Below are positions 42,022 to 54,106 of a stretch of DNA of 64,000 nt, one piece after another (the stretch's first letter is position 1; the number at the start of each line of letters is the position of its first letter). Position numbers and translations under genes: made by a program. The notes under the pieces were generated by a model. The model searched no databases and was not told where the DNA came from. It was given only the letters and a program-made list of their open reading frames with translations. The stretch comes from Hsuehochloa calcarea (lineage: Eukaryota; Streptophyta; Magnoliopsida; Poales; Poaceae), in the NCBI GenBank assembly GCA_036346395.1, contig CM070605.1:2728001-2792000 (forward strand), written 5' to 3'.

Positions 42022-43990
42022 TGTGGATATCATGGGGATATGCTCCAGATCTTAGGATGATGTGACAATTGGCAATGGCGTTAACGGTTTGTCGTTTCAC
42101 GGGTTTTCGACAAAGGTTCGGGTCTGTTCAGGCATTCTGGACAGGGGCGGTCAGACCGGCCATGGCATGGCGGTCCGACCGGTCCCAAATCGGTCGGACC
42201 GGCCATGTGCGGCGGTCAGACCGGCCGTGACCAAAATGGTCAAAATGGGCTGGGCCAAAAATAGGTGTTGTAGACAAGTGAGGGGATCCTAATACACTTG
42301 GTCTCATAATTTTTGGAGCTCCCAAGCAAATGTTCTATTGGTTTAAAGTTTCCAGTAGGTTTCGGATTTTCAGGGGTTGAAAATTGGCTAAGTCCCTGAC
42401 GCGGTCCGACCGCCTTGTGGTGGCGATCGGGCCAGGTCGGCTGGCGGTCGAGCCGATCCCGAGGGGATCGACCGGCTTCAATTGTTCATCGGCCAACCGT
42501 GGCGATGATGTTTTGTTAGGTCAAAGTCATGGGTTTCATGCATATGTGTTGCATGATGCATGTTTTGACTAACGTGGGTCAAGTTGTGAAGAACTTGTTC
42601 CGGATTCGATTTGCTTGTTTATTGTTGTGCGGGTTGCTTGGTGGTCAACGACGGTCAGCGGCGAGGATGATCGGGACTAGGCTTGGAGAGCGAGGTCCGA
42701 GCGATCGACGATGCCAAAGTGAGTCAATGAACTCAAGTGTGGTGCAAAATAGACAAGGATGACCGAACAGGCGATTAGGTGCTGCTCGTTGGATCAAGCG
42801 GCGGGGTCTGCAAGTGCCATGGTGGTTACGGTGGGGCCGGATGGGAGACTTGCCGACATGTTGAGAGCCGTTGATCAACCTACACGTGGCGAAGCATGGG
42901 AGGTGCTTCACAAAGATGGGACTCGGTCTTTGCAAAAGATCGAGAAGGGTATTTTGGTAATTATACCAAATACCGCTTTGGTGACTTTTGACGACTCGCG
43001 GCGCAAGATGGCGTGGAGAAGCGGAGTAGGTCAAGAGGACATGAAGGCAAGGCCGAGATGCGTGCGTGTGTGACCCGCTTGTTTTGGGCCTTAACGGAGC
43101 CCATTAGGGTTACTCTTCTAGAAGGTTTAAGTCTCCACTATAAATAGAGGAGGAGGTGGTCGCACCCTTCAACCCTTTCATGCTTGAAACCCTAGTTTTG
43201 GCTTAAGTGCTTAGGGAAGGTTTAGTGGAGATTAGGGTTCTAGAGAGAGAGATGTTTTGATCTTGTGTCCATGCGTGTCCGTATGAGTGGTCAGAATCGA
43301 TACATTATCAAATCAATCCAAAGAAGAGTTCTCTTCAAGATGAGTTCATTTGCCCTTCTTCTCTCTATTTGGTGATTTTGAGTCTTTCTTTGATTCGCAT
43401 GTTTTTGATTGATTTCTTTGCATGATTTAGCTTGCTGTGACATGTGGGAACACATCTAAGATCATCTTGATCATCAATCACCCACGAGCAAGTTTTTCGA
43501 TATAGTTTTCGTTTTGACTCGGTTTCAAACCTTCCACCTCTCAAACTGAAAAAGGTCTGAACTTTTCCAAAGATCTTCACGATCTTCGATTGGAATAGGT
43601 TCCTGACATCCTAGAGAAGGTGTGTACCAAGTTTCATCAAGTTTGGAGTTGTAGATCAAAAGTTACATCTATTTGCAACCGTTTTTGGGCCGATTTCACT
43701 GCTCATTTGGCCGAGGTCGGACCGCCCCTCATCGAGGTCGGACCGCCCATAGGACCGGTCGGACCGCCCTGAATAGAGGTCGACCGCCCCACACTTAGGA
43801 AATTCAGTTTGGTTGTTTTGGTTGTTTTGCTTGGGTTTTGATTGGATTCAATCCTAGTCTTCCGCTGTACCGGTATATCGATCTTCATAGCTTCTATAGC
43901 TATTGGAGTGAAATTTGTGTTGAATCTAATCGAGGTTGAAAAAGTGAGCGTGCTCCTATTCACCCCCTCTAGTCGCCTTTTCGGTCCAAC
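42022..43990 (+). repeat. 5' LTR of the SIRE-type element
   Basis: Length 1969 bp, from TGTGGATATCATGGGG to TTCGGTCCAACA. It includes a TATA box at 43138-43147 (CTATAAATAG) and GGTCNGACCGGCC motif arrays near 42150-42235, with related GGTCGGACCGCCC copies near 43710-43790. It is followed by two bases and then the PBS. Confidence 0.95.
43138..43147 (+). promoter_or_regulatory. TATA box of the SIRE-type 5' LTR
   Basis: CTATAAATAG followed by a purine-rich leader, GAGGAGGAGGTGG. The same box occurs at 52317-52326 in the 3' LTR and, as CTATAAATAT, at 39733-39742 in the solo LTR, so it is conserved across all three copies. Confidence 0.7.
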
Positions 43991-43992
43991 AA

Positions 43993-44005
43993 GTGGTATC
44001 AGAGC
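43993..44005 (+). promoter_or_regulatory. primer-binding site, initiator-Met tRNA type
   Basis: TGGTATCAGAGCC, complementary to the 3' end of initiator methionine tRNA, two bases after the 5' LTR end. Confidence 0.95.
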
Positions 44006-44049
44006 CCGGTTAGTTCAATCTTGATCTTAACCGGTCACTGAACTTGGCG

Positions 44050-45504
44050 ATGGATAAGTACTCCACCAAGCCGCATATCTTCGATGGGCACGATTATGCC
44101 TATTGGAAGAATCGCATGCGAGTCTTCCTTGAGAGCGAAGGACAAGCTATATGGGAGGTTGTTCGAGCCCCGCTCGTTCTTCCTGAAGTTGTTACGCCGG
44201 CTTCAACAGCCCTCTTGGCTAACAACAATAAGGCAAAGAACCTCTTGTATGGTGGGCTTGGTAGACAGGAGTATGATCGAATTTGCAATCTTGAGATCGC
44301 ATGACGAGATTTGGAACACCCTCGAAACCTACCATGAGGGTTCGTCCCAAATCAAGAAAGTACGCCCGGACAATCTATAAGCGTGAATATAACAAATTCG
44401 AGATGCGTCTGAGAGAGCATCGATGACATTTTCGATCGCTTCAACAAAGTGATTAATCGATGAAGGTCATTGGAATTGAATATTCTCGATCTGAAAATGC
44501 CACCCACCTCTTGGCCGCAATCAACACCAAGGAGTGGGAGATAAAGGCTACCGCCATTGAGGAGAACGCCAACCTCTCTGATCGACTTTGGAGCTGCTCT
44601 ATAGCAAGCTTAAGACTCATGAGATCAAGAGGATTGATCATCCCAAGAAGGAAAATATGGCCTTGGTAGCGGACCCGCCAAGAGAGGTTCGATGGGTCTT
44701 CCGAGTCTTCTTACGGATTTTCACTTCTTTGGTTTATCGCAATCCATGAAGAGGAGTTTGAGAGTCTTCCCGAGGCCGAGTTAGCCCTCATAGTCGAAAA
44801 AGCCACACGGGCCTATAACAATATGAGAAACAAAAAGAGAGGAGGTCCGTGACTTGTTATGAGTGTGGTGAGCTTAATCACATCCGCAAACAAAGCGCCC
44901 AAGTTGAAAGGAAAGAGCAACCACAAGGAAGGAAAGCCGACTTGGAAGAAGCCTCAATGGAACAAATCAAGATTTGATCTCGCCAAGCTCACAAAGCGAC
45001 TCACCGGTTCTTGCCGCTTTTGGGGAACAATCCTTAAGCGATGTGGACTCCGGGAGCGAGGATGACAAGGAGGAGGAGATCCCTCAAGATAAGAAGAAGG
45101 GGAAGGCCAAGGACTTCACCGGCGTTTGCTTCATGGCCGACTCCGACGACGTCGACGGCGATGAGGTACCTCTCTCCTATGATGTCCTTTCTGATAGATG
45201 CGAAACTATCTTTGAGCAACTCATGAGCCAGGATAAGGCGTTAGAGTATATCATGGCTAGGAACAAGGACTTAGAGTCTCAAGTAGATAATTTGACTTTA
45301 GAACTTGCAAATACTAAGACTCTTGAATCTGATGAATGTTCTTCCTGCCATGCTCTACACTCAGAATTTGCTAAACTGCAATCTGCTCATGATATTGCTT
45401 TGCAACAACTTGAAAATGCTAGGACTGAGTTAGTTGAGGTTAAATCTGCTCCTTGTGAAAAATGCTTAGATTCCAACAAGTTGGTTGCTCCTCGTGTTTA
45501 TTGA
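44050..45504 (+). pseudogene. SIRE-type copia gag, frameshifted
   Basis: Starts at ATG 44050 (MDKYSTKPHIFDGHDYAYWK), a typical copia gag opening. It runs through several frames: 44050-44304, then 44460-44669, with a one-base loss near 44461 where the frame resumes with GIEYSRSENATHLL. A CCHC knuckle begins CYECGELNHIRKQ near 44855; its last cysteine is lost to a small change. 44974-45504 encodes an acidic stretch and a heptad-rich segment (NKDLESQVDNLTLELANT, LQQLENARTELVEVKS) consistent with the coiled-coil C-terminal gag of SIRE elements. Gag forms the particle; this copy cannot make it intact. Confidence 0.88.
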
Positions 45505-47880
45505 TCCTAGCCTTTGCTCTTTTTGCATTGAACGCGAACATGAAGTTAAAGATATCTTAGAAGCGCTTAGAGCTAAATATGCCAAGCTTAAGAACAATGA
45601 TTGAGTCTTCTACATGTGCTTCATGTCCCGCTCTTAAACTTGAAATTGCTTTATATAAGGAAAAATATGCTAGAGCTATTAAAGGCAAAACTTGTGAGTC
45701 ATGTGTTAATCTTGAAAAGAAAATGCTTATCTTAAGGATACCTTAGAAAAATTTTCTAAAGGTAAGAAACAATTAAACATGATTACGACAAATCTAAGAC
45801 TCCTTATAAGAAGCAAGGATTAGGATACAACTCATCCAAGATAATTCTAAGCCCCAAGTAACTCAAGTCTTGGAAAATGGGTTAGTTGAATTTAAAACCC
45901 AACTGCAAAAACTACTTTTAAATCATGCGGGTTTTGCCCAAACTTCATTAAGTCAAAGGGTGCTTCTCCCAATGGTATCAAGTACCATTGCACCTATTGC
46001 AAGAAGAATGGACATTTGGTTGAGTTACACATGGCGTAGGTTGAAAAATGATAAGAAAAATTTTGCTAGAATTTCACTCAATCAACCTAGAGCTTTTATG
46101 AGACATGGTAATGTAGAAAGAGGAAACTTGATTTAGGATTTGTGTCACATGCTCATCATCATGTTCCTAGACAGGATAACTCTTATGTTAAAGTAACCAT
46201 TGCTCATATGAACTTCAAACTTAATCAAGGATAGCACTACATTTTGCATACTACTGGCAGACATGTGTCTCAAGATCTTGGGTTCCCAAGTCTTGTTTAA
46301 CTAACCCCATGTTGAGACACATTGTTCTTCTCGTGCCTTGATTTTCGTGGATTACTGCGGAAGAGGAAGGACACGTGGTTAAATCGACTCATTTGCTCAC
46401 GCCACATGACCGGAGACTCAAGATGGTTCACCTCCTTCACGCGATCGACGGTGATGAATTCATCACCTTTGGAGATGATAGACAAGGCGGATTGAAGGAA
46501 CGGATCGATCGGGGTGAGCGACAAGTTCATCCTCAAGGACGCCGCCCTTGTGGACAAGCTAAGGTTTAATTTGCTTTCGTCTCTCAACTTCTTGATGATG
46601 GCTATGAGACTAGATTTAAGAAAAATGCTTGTCGGGTGCTTGATTCAATTTGGTGAGCTTGTTTTTGGGATTACTAGAGTTGCTAGGATCTTTGGGCCGA
46701 TTTTTCCAATCTCTTCTTTGGTTCTCTCAAGTGCTTAATTTCATCTTCTTCTTCCGAGTTTTGGCTTTGCACCGTCGTTTGGGGCACATTGGTTTTGATC
46801 ATCCGACGCGAGTTAGCAACCTTGAGCTCATGAGAGGTTTGCCCAAACCAAAGCCGTCAAGGATGTTTGTATGTGCGCCTCAGAGGCATGGCAAGCAAGT
46901 TGCCGCCTCACACCATCGATGACTATGGTCATGATAGACGAATGGGACGATTGCTTCATATGGATACCGCTTGGTCCCGCTTAGGTTCGGTCGATTGGTG
47001 GAAAATGGTACATTCTTGTCATAGTCGATGATTTTTCTAGATACACTTGGGTGTTCTTTCTTGCTTCAAGGATGAAGCTTTTGATCATTATCATGATCTT
47101 GTTCTTCGTTTGGCTTCGAACTTCCGAGTGCCTTGAGAGCGATCCGCAGATGACAATGGCACGGAGTTCAAGAATGCATCCTTTGCTTCTTTTGTCTTTG
47201 GAGCGGAATTGAGCATCGCTTCTCCTCCCACACGTCCCTCAACAAAATGGCGTTGTGGAAAGGAAGAATAGGACCCTAGTCGAGATGGCTAGGACGATGC
47301 TAGATGAGTATAGCACTCAGGAGGTTTTGGGTCAAGCTATTTCTACCTTGCCATATTGCAAATCGTGTCTTTTAAGACCGTCTTTAGGCAAGACTCCTTA
47401 TGAGCTTGGTTTTGTAGAAAACCCTCTGTCTCGCATTTTGAGTCTTTGGATCCAAGTGTTTTATTCTCAAGACAGAAATCTAGATAAATTTGAGTCAAGA
47501 ACTTTTGATGGTTTATTTTGGGTTATCCCGCACATTCAAGGGGTTTTCGGGTTTTAATCTTGAAACTAACTCGTTCAGAGACATGCAATGTCACTTTTGA
47601 TGAGACTAGCCACCGAGCTAGATCGGATATTTCAGTGATACACAGTGATGAGAGTATATTCGTAGAAGAAGATGATGATGGACTCGATGATACTCTTCCA
47701 CCTGCTGCTGTTGACATTCTTATCCCTGCACAAGAACCTGTCGTGACTACTTCGCCTTCAGTTGAGGCACCTGCTGCATCTTCATCATCGCCAGACTCAT
47801 GAGGTCGAAGAGGTACTTTCCTCTCCGCGCGCCACTTCACATTCAAAAGCAAAGATCCACGGATCGGATGATAGGTAATA
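45505..47880 (+). pseudogene. copia protease and integrase, frameshifted
   Basis: The protease area is recognisable around 46380-46620 (HMTGDSRWFTSFTR in one frame, DGDEFITFGDDRQGG in the next), but its DSG active site is not readable. The pre-integrase motif LALHRRLGHIGFDHPTRVSN is at about 46760-46830. Integrase core pieces follow: YILVIVDDFSRYTWVFF near 47010, DNGTEFKNAS near 47152 and QQNGVVERKNRTLVEMART near 47240-47300, then KTPYELGF. Frames change repeatedly between them. The C-terminal part at 47518-47802 (SDESIFVEEDDDGLDDTLPP) is the acidic linker before RT. Confidence 0.87.
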
Positions 47881-49440
47881 TCCATGAACGAGTCACTCGC
47901 TCGGTATCATGATCCAAACCTCTATTCTCATTCTTCTTTTGTAGCTTCTTTTGAACCCCGCGATATATCACATGCTTTATCTGATTCGAGTTGGGTCAAT
48001 GCCATGCATGAGGAGTTAGAGAATTTTGAGAGGAATAAGGTTTGGAACCTAGTAGAACCTCCTAGTGGTCATAATGTTATAGGAACTCATTGGGTCTTCA
48101 AAAACAAACAAAATGAGGATGGTTCGTGGTTAGAAACAAGGCTAGGTTAGTAGCTCGTGGTTTTAGCCAAGTTGAGGGGTTAGATTTTGATGAGACCTTT
48201 GCTCTGTTGCTAGACTAGAAGCTATTCGCATTCTTCTTGCATTTGTTTGCCTCTAAGGGCTTTAGATTATATCGATGGATGTTAAGAGTGCCTTTCTGAA
48301 TGGTTTTATAGAGGAGGAGGTTTATGTTAGGCAACCCTGTGCTTTGAGAATCCCAAGAACCCACATCATGTCTTCAAGCTATCCAAAGCCTTGTATGGTC
48401 TTAAACAAGCCCCTAGAGCACGGTATGATAGACTTAAGACCTTCTTGCTTAAGAATGATTTTGAGATGGGTAAGGTAGACAAGACCTTGTTCATTCTTAG
48501 GCGTGGCAATGATTTCTTACTTGCTCAGATTTACGTTGATGATATTATCTTTGGTGGTTCTTCTCATGCTCTTGTTTCTAGCTTTTACGAGACTATGTCC
48601 GTGGAATTTGAGATGAGCATGATGGGAGAGCTCAATTACATTCAGGGCTTCAAATCAAGCAATGTAAGGAAGGGATCTTCATCCATCGACGAAGTATACT
48701 AAGGATCTGCTCAAACGCTCGACATGGGATCGCGCAAGCCGATCGCCACTCCCATGGCGACTTGATCGCTGGATCCAGATGAGGAAGGAGAAGCCGTGGA
48801 TCAACGCGAGTACCGCAGACATGATCGGCTCCTCCTCGCACTGACGGCATCAAGACCGGACATCCACTTCATGCCGCCTCTGCGCGAGGTTTCAGCGTCT
48901 CCGAGAATTTCCCATCGCCAAGCTTAAGCGCATATTCGGTATTTACACTCTACCTCCAAGATGGCATTTGGTACTCTGTTCTTCTTCGTTATCCATTCGG
49001 GGTTTTCGATTCGATTTTATGGTCATCGGCTTGATAGGAAGAGTACCTCGGGCACTTGTCACTTCCTAGGCACTTCTCTTGTTTCTTGGTCTTCTAGGAA
49101 GCAGTCCTGCTGCACAATCTCTCACGAGGTCGAGTATGTAGTCTTGCTAGTTGTTGTAGTCGATTTTGTGGATGGTATCCACTCTTAAGGACTACTGGTT
49201 AAATTTTGCTAGTGTTCCTCTTTTACGTGATAACACTTCGCTATTAACATTGCTAAGAACCCCATGCAACACTCTAGGACCAAGCACATAGACATTCGCT
49301 ATCACTTCCTTAGAGACCATGTCGAGAAGGGTGATATTGTGCTGCATTTTGTGGAGTCCGAGGGTCAATTGGCTGATATCCTCACCAAACCTTTAGACCC
49401 AACTAGGTTTGCCACCTTAAGAAGCGAGTTAGGGTAATTT
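47881..49440 (+). pseudogene. copia reverse transcriptase and RNase H, frameshifted
   Basis: RT begins near 47950 (ISHALSDSSWVNAMHEELEN, VIGTHWVFKNKQNEDGSW). It continues in a new frame with MDVKSAFLNGFIEEEVYVRQ at 48275, YGLKQAPRARYDRLKTF at 48395, and the intact catalytic box AQIYVDDIIFGGSS near 48525-48565. RNase H is seen from 48961 (RLDRKSTSGTCHFLGTSLVS) and ends with HSRTKHIDIRYHFLRDHVEK and LADILTKPLDPTRFATLRSE just before 49440. At least six frame changes occur within 1.5 kb. Confidence 0.88.
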
Positions 49441-51192
49441 ATCCCTATGGGTTGGTTTGAGGGGAGTTCGATCTTTTCCGATCTTACCTTGTTCTTTTGA
49501 TCTTTTATTGTTCTTTTTAGAACTTGTTGATCTTTTGAACTTTTTAGGTTTTTAGGCTTTTATTGCATCTCATTGTATCATATTGCATTCATATGAAAAA
49601 TACATCAAGTGGTATGAAAAATCCAAAAGATGCATTGTAATATAAAATTTTACGCTTATCTTTTAAAATTGATGAAGCTTTGCCTATTACCCTTTGGAGC
49701 TTTAGTATTTCAATTCTTGCTCAATGCCATGTCTAGTTCTTTGACTTGCTAGAATTATCATGCTTTTACATGTGTAGCTAAGTCTTTGCTATATGAGCTA
49801 GAACCTTTTAAACAACTCAAACTAAGAAATTGCAATTTGTGGATGTTTTAGCGAGTTGCGCAATTAGTGCTCCTCTTGTGACATTGGCCTGTCGAATTGC
49901 TTTGTTAGCTCTTTGATCTAAAATTGACCATTACTTGAGCTTTTGTGTTCTTGAGATTCTAAACTGCTCATGTGAAAATGAAAATCAAGATTGTCTTATG
50001 CTTAATTTGTGCCAAACTATTCTTACGAGACCGCTTGTCAAATGACATGAACTTGGAGATAGTTTGATGAACCGAACGATCTCATGGGGATTGCTTGTCG
50101 AAATGACATGAACCTCAAGATTTGTCGCCTGTAGAAGCTTAGAAAGAGTTTGTGGATGGCTCCTAGTCCGGGATCTTCTTTACTAAGATATACCTTTAAT
50201 CAACTTTTGGTCAAGCTTAGGATGAGTTTGTGGATGGCTCCTAGTCCAGGATCTTGTCACTAAGTTAGATCATTAGTCAACTTCAATATTCAATGCAAAT
50301 GTGAAAAATGTTGACAAATGGGCGTTTACAAAATATTGAGCAAAATGATTCAATACGGGACTTGATTGACTCTTAATGTGGTCTTTGTTAGATTTTTGAT
50401 CTCACTTTGACATTTTGACATGGCCAATTTCATTTTAGGATCCCTGTTGATGAACTTGCTGATTTTGAAGCTTTGCTTAAATTGATCAAATCCATTGCTT
50501 TACTTTTGAGCCTTTATGCTTAGCTTTGTTATATATGTCTTACCATGATCTTGCTAGCACTATCAGGCTTGATATGTTGTTTGTGCAATATTAGAAATGC
50601 TGACTTGCTCTTTTGGGTAATCTTCAAAGCTTCTTGTAATCAAAATTGAAAAATACAAAATGAAGCCACTCCATTGCATTTCATGCATACTTCTTCTTTT
50701 TGCTTCTTTCTTCATTCTGCAAATTGCTATCTCTGGATGAGAGGAAGGCGTGATTCCTTGATGACTCCATTGTCAAAGGGGGAGAAGATATTTTCAATGT
50801 TGGGGAAGTTTATACAAAGGGGAGAAAGTTGGAGAATTTGAAATTTTCTGAAATCCGAGGATCATAGTGAGGGGGAGTTTTTGAATTGCATTCTTATTGC
50901 CTTATTGACTCTTCTGAACTTGAATTGCATTTATTACACCTCACAATGATCAAAGGTCAATTGAACAATTGTTCTTTCATATGGACCTTAAGTGAGATTT
51001 TGACTTTTAAAATCAAAGTTTTTATGCTTTCTTTTGCCTTATCTCACTTGTCTATGCTATTCTGATGCCAGCTTGGTCATTTCCATTGCTTTCTCTTGCT
51101 TATGGACCAAGTTGTGCCTTTGTGTAAAACGAAGTATTTTACTTTTCAAACCTTCAAATTACATTTTTCGGATTATTGCCAATGTGTTCATC
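49441..51192 (+). other. non-coding 3' tail of the SIRE-type element
   Basis: About 1.75 kb between pol and the polypurine tract. No open frame above about 70 codons is convincing. Some SIRE elements carry an envelope-like ORF at this position, but I see no trace of one. A direct repeat of about 79-bp spacing (TTTGTGGATGGCTCCTAGTC near 50149 and 50227) and several purine-rich runs (AAAGGGGGAGAAG near 50775, GAGGGGGAG near 50870) are present. Confidence 0.7.
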
Positions 51193-51201
51193 AAGGGGAG
51201 A
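51193..51201 (+). promoter_or_regulatory. polypurine tract
   Basis: AAGGGGAGA two bases before the 3' LTR start at 51203; primes plus-strand synthesis in LTR retrotransposons. Confidence 0.8.
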
Positions 51202-51202
51202 T

Positions 51203-53172
51203 TGTGGATATCATGGGATATGCTCCAGATCTTAGGATGATGTGACAATTGGCAATGGCGTTAACGGTTTGTCGTTTCACGGGTTTTCGACAAAGGTTCG
51301 GTCCGCTCAGCATTCGATGCGGGCGGTCGACCGCCATGGCATGGCGGTCCGACCGGTCCCAAATCGTCGGACCAAGCCATGTCGCGGTGATCGACCGGCC
51401 GTGACCAAAATGGTCAAAATGGGCTGGGCCAAAAATAGGTGTTGTAGACAAGTGAGGGGATCCTAATACACTTGGTCTCATAATTTTTGGAGCTCCCAAG
51501 CAAATGTTCTATTGGTTTAAAGTTTCCAGAGGTTTGGATTTTGGGGTTGAAAATTGGCTAAGTCCTCTGGTGGCCGGCCGACCGCTTGTGGTGGCGGTCG
51601 GGCCGGTCGGTTAAATGATCGAGGCCCGACCCGAGGAGGCGATCGACCGGTTTCAATTGTTCATCGGCCAACTTCGTGGCGATGATGTTTTGTTAGGTCA
51701 AAGTCATGGGTTTCATGCATATGTGTTGCATGATGCATGTTTTGACTAACGTGGGTCAAGTTGTGAAGAACTTGTTCCGGATTCGATTTGCTTGTTTATT
51801 GTTGTGCGGGTTGCTTGGTGGTCAACGACGGTCAACGGCGAGGATGATCGGGACTAGGCTTGGAGAGTGAGGTCCGAACGATCGACGATGCGGGTGAGGT
51901 CAATGAACTCAAGTGTGGTGCAAAATAGACAAGGATGACCGAACAGGCGATTAGGTGCAATGGTTGGATCAAGCGGCGCGGGTCGGTGCAAGTGCCATGG
52001 TGGTTACGGTGGGGCCGGATGGGAGAGACTTGCCGAGCATGTTGAGAGCCGTTGATCAACCTACACGCGAAGCATGGGAGGTGCTTCACAAAGATGGGAC
52101 TCGGTCTTTGCAAAAGATCGAGAAGGGGTATTTTGGTAATTATACCAAATACCGCTTTGGTGACTTTTGACGACTCGCGCGCAAGATGGCGTGGAGAAGC
52201 GGAGTAGGTCAAGAGGACATGAAGGCGGCGCTCGAGATGCGTGCGTGTGTGACCCGCTTGTTTTGGGCCTTAACGGAGCCCATTAGGGTTACTCTTCTAG
52301 AAGGTTTAAGTCTCCACTATAAATAGAGGAGGAGGTGGTCGCACCCTTCAACCCTTTCATGCTTGAAACCCTAGTTTTGGCTTAAGTGCTTAGGGAAGGT
52401 TTAGTGGAGATTAGGGTTCTAGAGAGAGAGATGTTTTGATCTTGTGTCCATGCGTATCCGTATGAGTGGTCAGAATCGATACATTATCAAATCAATCCAA
52501 AGAAGAGTTCTCTTCAAGATGAGTTCATTTGCCCTTCTTCTCTCTATTTGGTGATTTTGAGTCTTTCTTTGATTCGCATGTTTTTGATTGATTTCTTTGC
52601 ATGATTTAGCTTGCTGTGACATGTGGGAACACATCTAAGATCATCTTGATCATCAATCACCCACGAGCAAGTTTTTCGATATAGTTTTCGTTTGACTCGG
52701 TTTCAAACCTTCCACCTCTCAAACTGAAAAAGGTCTGAACTTTTCCAAAGATCTTCACGATCTTCGATTGGAATAGGTTCCTGACATCCTAGAGAAGGTG
52801 TGTACCAAGTTTCATCAAGTTTGGAGTTGTAGATCAAAAGTTACATCTATTTGCAACCGTTTTTGGCCGATTTCATTGTTCATCGGTGGAGGTCGGACCG
52901 CCCCTCATCGAGGTCGGACCGCCCATAGGACCGGTCGGACCGCCTTGAATAGAGTCGACCGCCCCACTTAGGAAATTCGGTTTGGTTGTTTTGGTTGTTT
53001 TGCTTGAGGTTTTGATTGGATTCAATCCTAGTCTTCCATTTGTCTTGGTATATCGATCTTCATAGCTTCTATAGCTATTGGAGTGAAATTTGTGTTGAAT
53101 CTAATCGAGGTTGAAAAAGTGAGCGTGCTCCTATTCACCCCCCCCCCCTCTAGTCGCCTTTTCGGTCCAACA
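51203..53172 (+). repeat. 3' LTR of the SIRE-type element
   Basis: 1970 bp, with the same termini as the 5' LTR. Large blocks are identical to 42022-43990; differences cluster in the GC-rich GGTCGGACC motif arrays and in short C or G runs, for example the longer C-run near 53138-53148. TATA box at 52317-52326. Confidence 0.95.
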
Positions 53173-53177
53173 GCTTT

Positions 53178-53347
53178 ACAATCATTTCTTTGCTTCTCCT
53201 CAAGAGACTATGCAGTTGGCATTTTGTCGATCCCTAAAAAGCTTCACCAAAATCCAGTTGTGCAAGGACAACTCGCATCTTGACTTGCTAGAGAAAAAAC
53301 CACATGTCTCGATCCAGTAGCGGAAGATCATACTTTAAAGTTGTCAT
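53178..53347 (-). pseudogene. antisense copia gag, part 1 (start)
   Basis: Minus-strand ATG at 53347 opens MTTLKYDLPLLDRDMWFFL followed by a stop and then QVKMRVVLAQLDFGEAF, a common rice copia gag start. A second stop and a frame change follow before the insertion site. It continues in 42021-41805 beyond the inserted element. It belongs with the LTR at 53828-54106 and the PBS remnant. Confidence 0.82.
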
Positions 53348-53813
53348 ACGGAAGAAATCCTAAATTTAATGGTGCAAAACTATGTGTACCTAGCAAAGAA
53401 ATTTCAAAATCTTGGGTACACTTCTGTGTATGCGAAACAATGAAGACTGAAATTGTTGGTATGATTGCTCGTGTGCGCTCAACAAATCGCTTGGTGTGTG
53501 TACGTAACAATTTCTGCCAGGATGAATTCCATAACTGAAGCTAGCCGATGGAATCTCTGCATGCCTAGACGTTTTCTTTGTAATCAATGTTGCTATGTCT
53601 GGACGTTTTTTCTTTGCAATCAATGCTATTGTTGTTTTGCTTGCTTTATGATCTGCCTATTGCGCTTCCTGCTTTATTCTACGTGGAGATACAATTGTTC
53701 ATTGTCTTTGACGTGGAGATGACCTCGAATTCGACGCCAAGTCAGATTGGAACTCGCGAGATGCAAGAAGAGTCGTTTCAGCAATTTTTTCTTCTCTCGA
53801 TCGAATCTCCTAT
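53348..53813 (-). other. leader of the antisense copia element
   Basis: Lies between the gag start and the PBS remnant. Open frames on both strands are short and match nothing I recognise. Confidence 0.5.
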
Positions 53814-53826
53814 GCTCTGATGCTAA
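53814..53826 (-). promoter_or_regulatory. degenerate primer-binding site
   Basis: The plus strand CTCTGATGCTAAT reads ATTAGCATCAGAG on the minus strand, close to TGGTATCAGAG with changes. It sits directly next to the LTR edge at 53828, supporting minus orientation. Confidence 0.6.
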
Positions 53827-53827
53827 T

Positions 53828-54106
53828 TGTTGTAAATAATACACATAAAAATAGGAATAGAAGACACAAAATTTACATGGAAAATTCTTTCGGGAAAAAC
53901 CACGGACGCACGAAGGCAATATCAGTATATGATAAGATGTTTACAATGAAACCCTTGCTCTTCCCCATGGACTGTAGGAAAATATTTGTAGCGGTACATG
54001 AAAGACTCCATGTAGGAGTAGAAATATGAGTTGAAGTAGGAAACTCACGCTCAAACTCAATTCTTATCACACTCGAACTCACTGATTTACGTGGCATACT
54101 TCAACA
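53828..54106 (-). repeat. 279-bp LTR of the antisense copia element
   Basis: On the minus strand it begins TGTTGAAGTATGCCACGTAA at 54106 and ends ATTTACAACA at 53828, next to the PBS remnant. The short length is normal for Tork-type copia elements. Its partner LTR is not seen; the element is truncated near 41805. Confidence 0.75.

Larger units (their letters stand above)
42022..53172 (+). mobile_element. full-length SIRE/Maximus-type copia retrotransposon
   Basis: Complete structure: 5' LTR 42022-43990, PBS 43993-44005, gag-pol 44050 to about 49440, a long non-coding tail, polypurine tract 51193-51201, 3' LTR 51203-53172. It is bounded by identical target duplications GCTTT at 42017-42021 and 53173-53177. 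Order protease, integrase, RT, RNase H places it in copia. Large LTRs, a long coiled-coil gag and the RT/RNase H text point to SIRE/Maximus. The coding region is broken by many small indels although the LTRs are close to identical outside short GC-rich arrays. Confidence 0.95.

Noticed and set aside
49441..51192. Possible envelope-like ORF in the SIRE-type element
   Set aside because: No open frame above about 70 codons with signal peptide or membrane segment could be supported.
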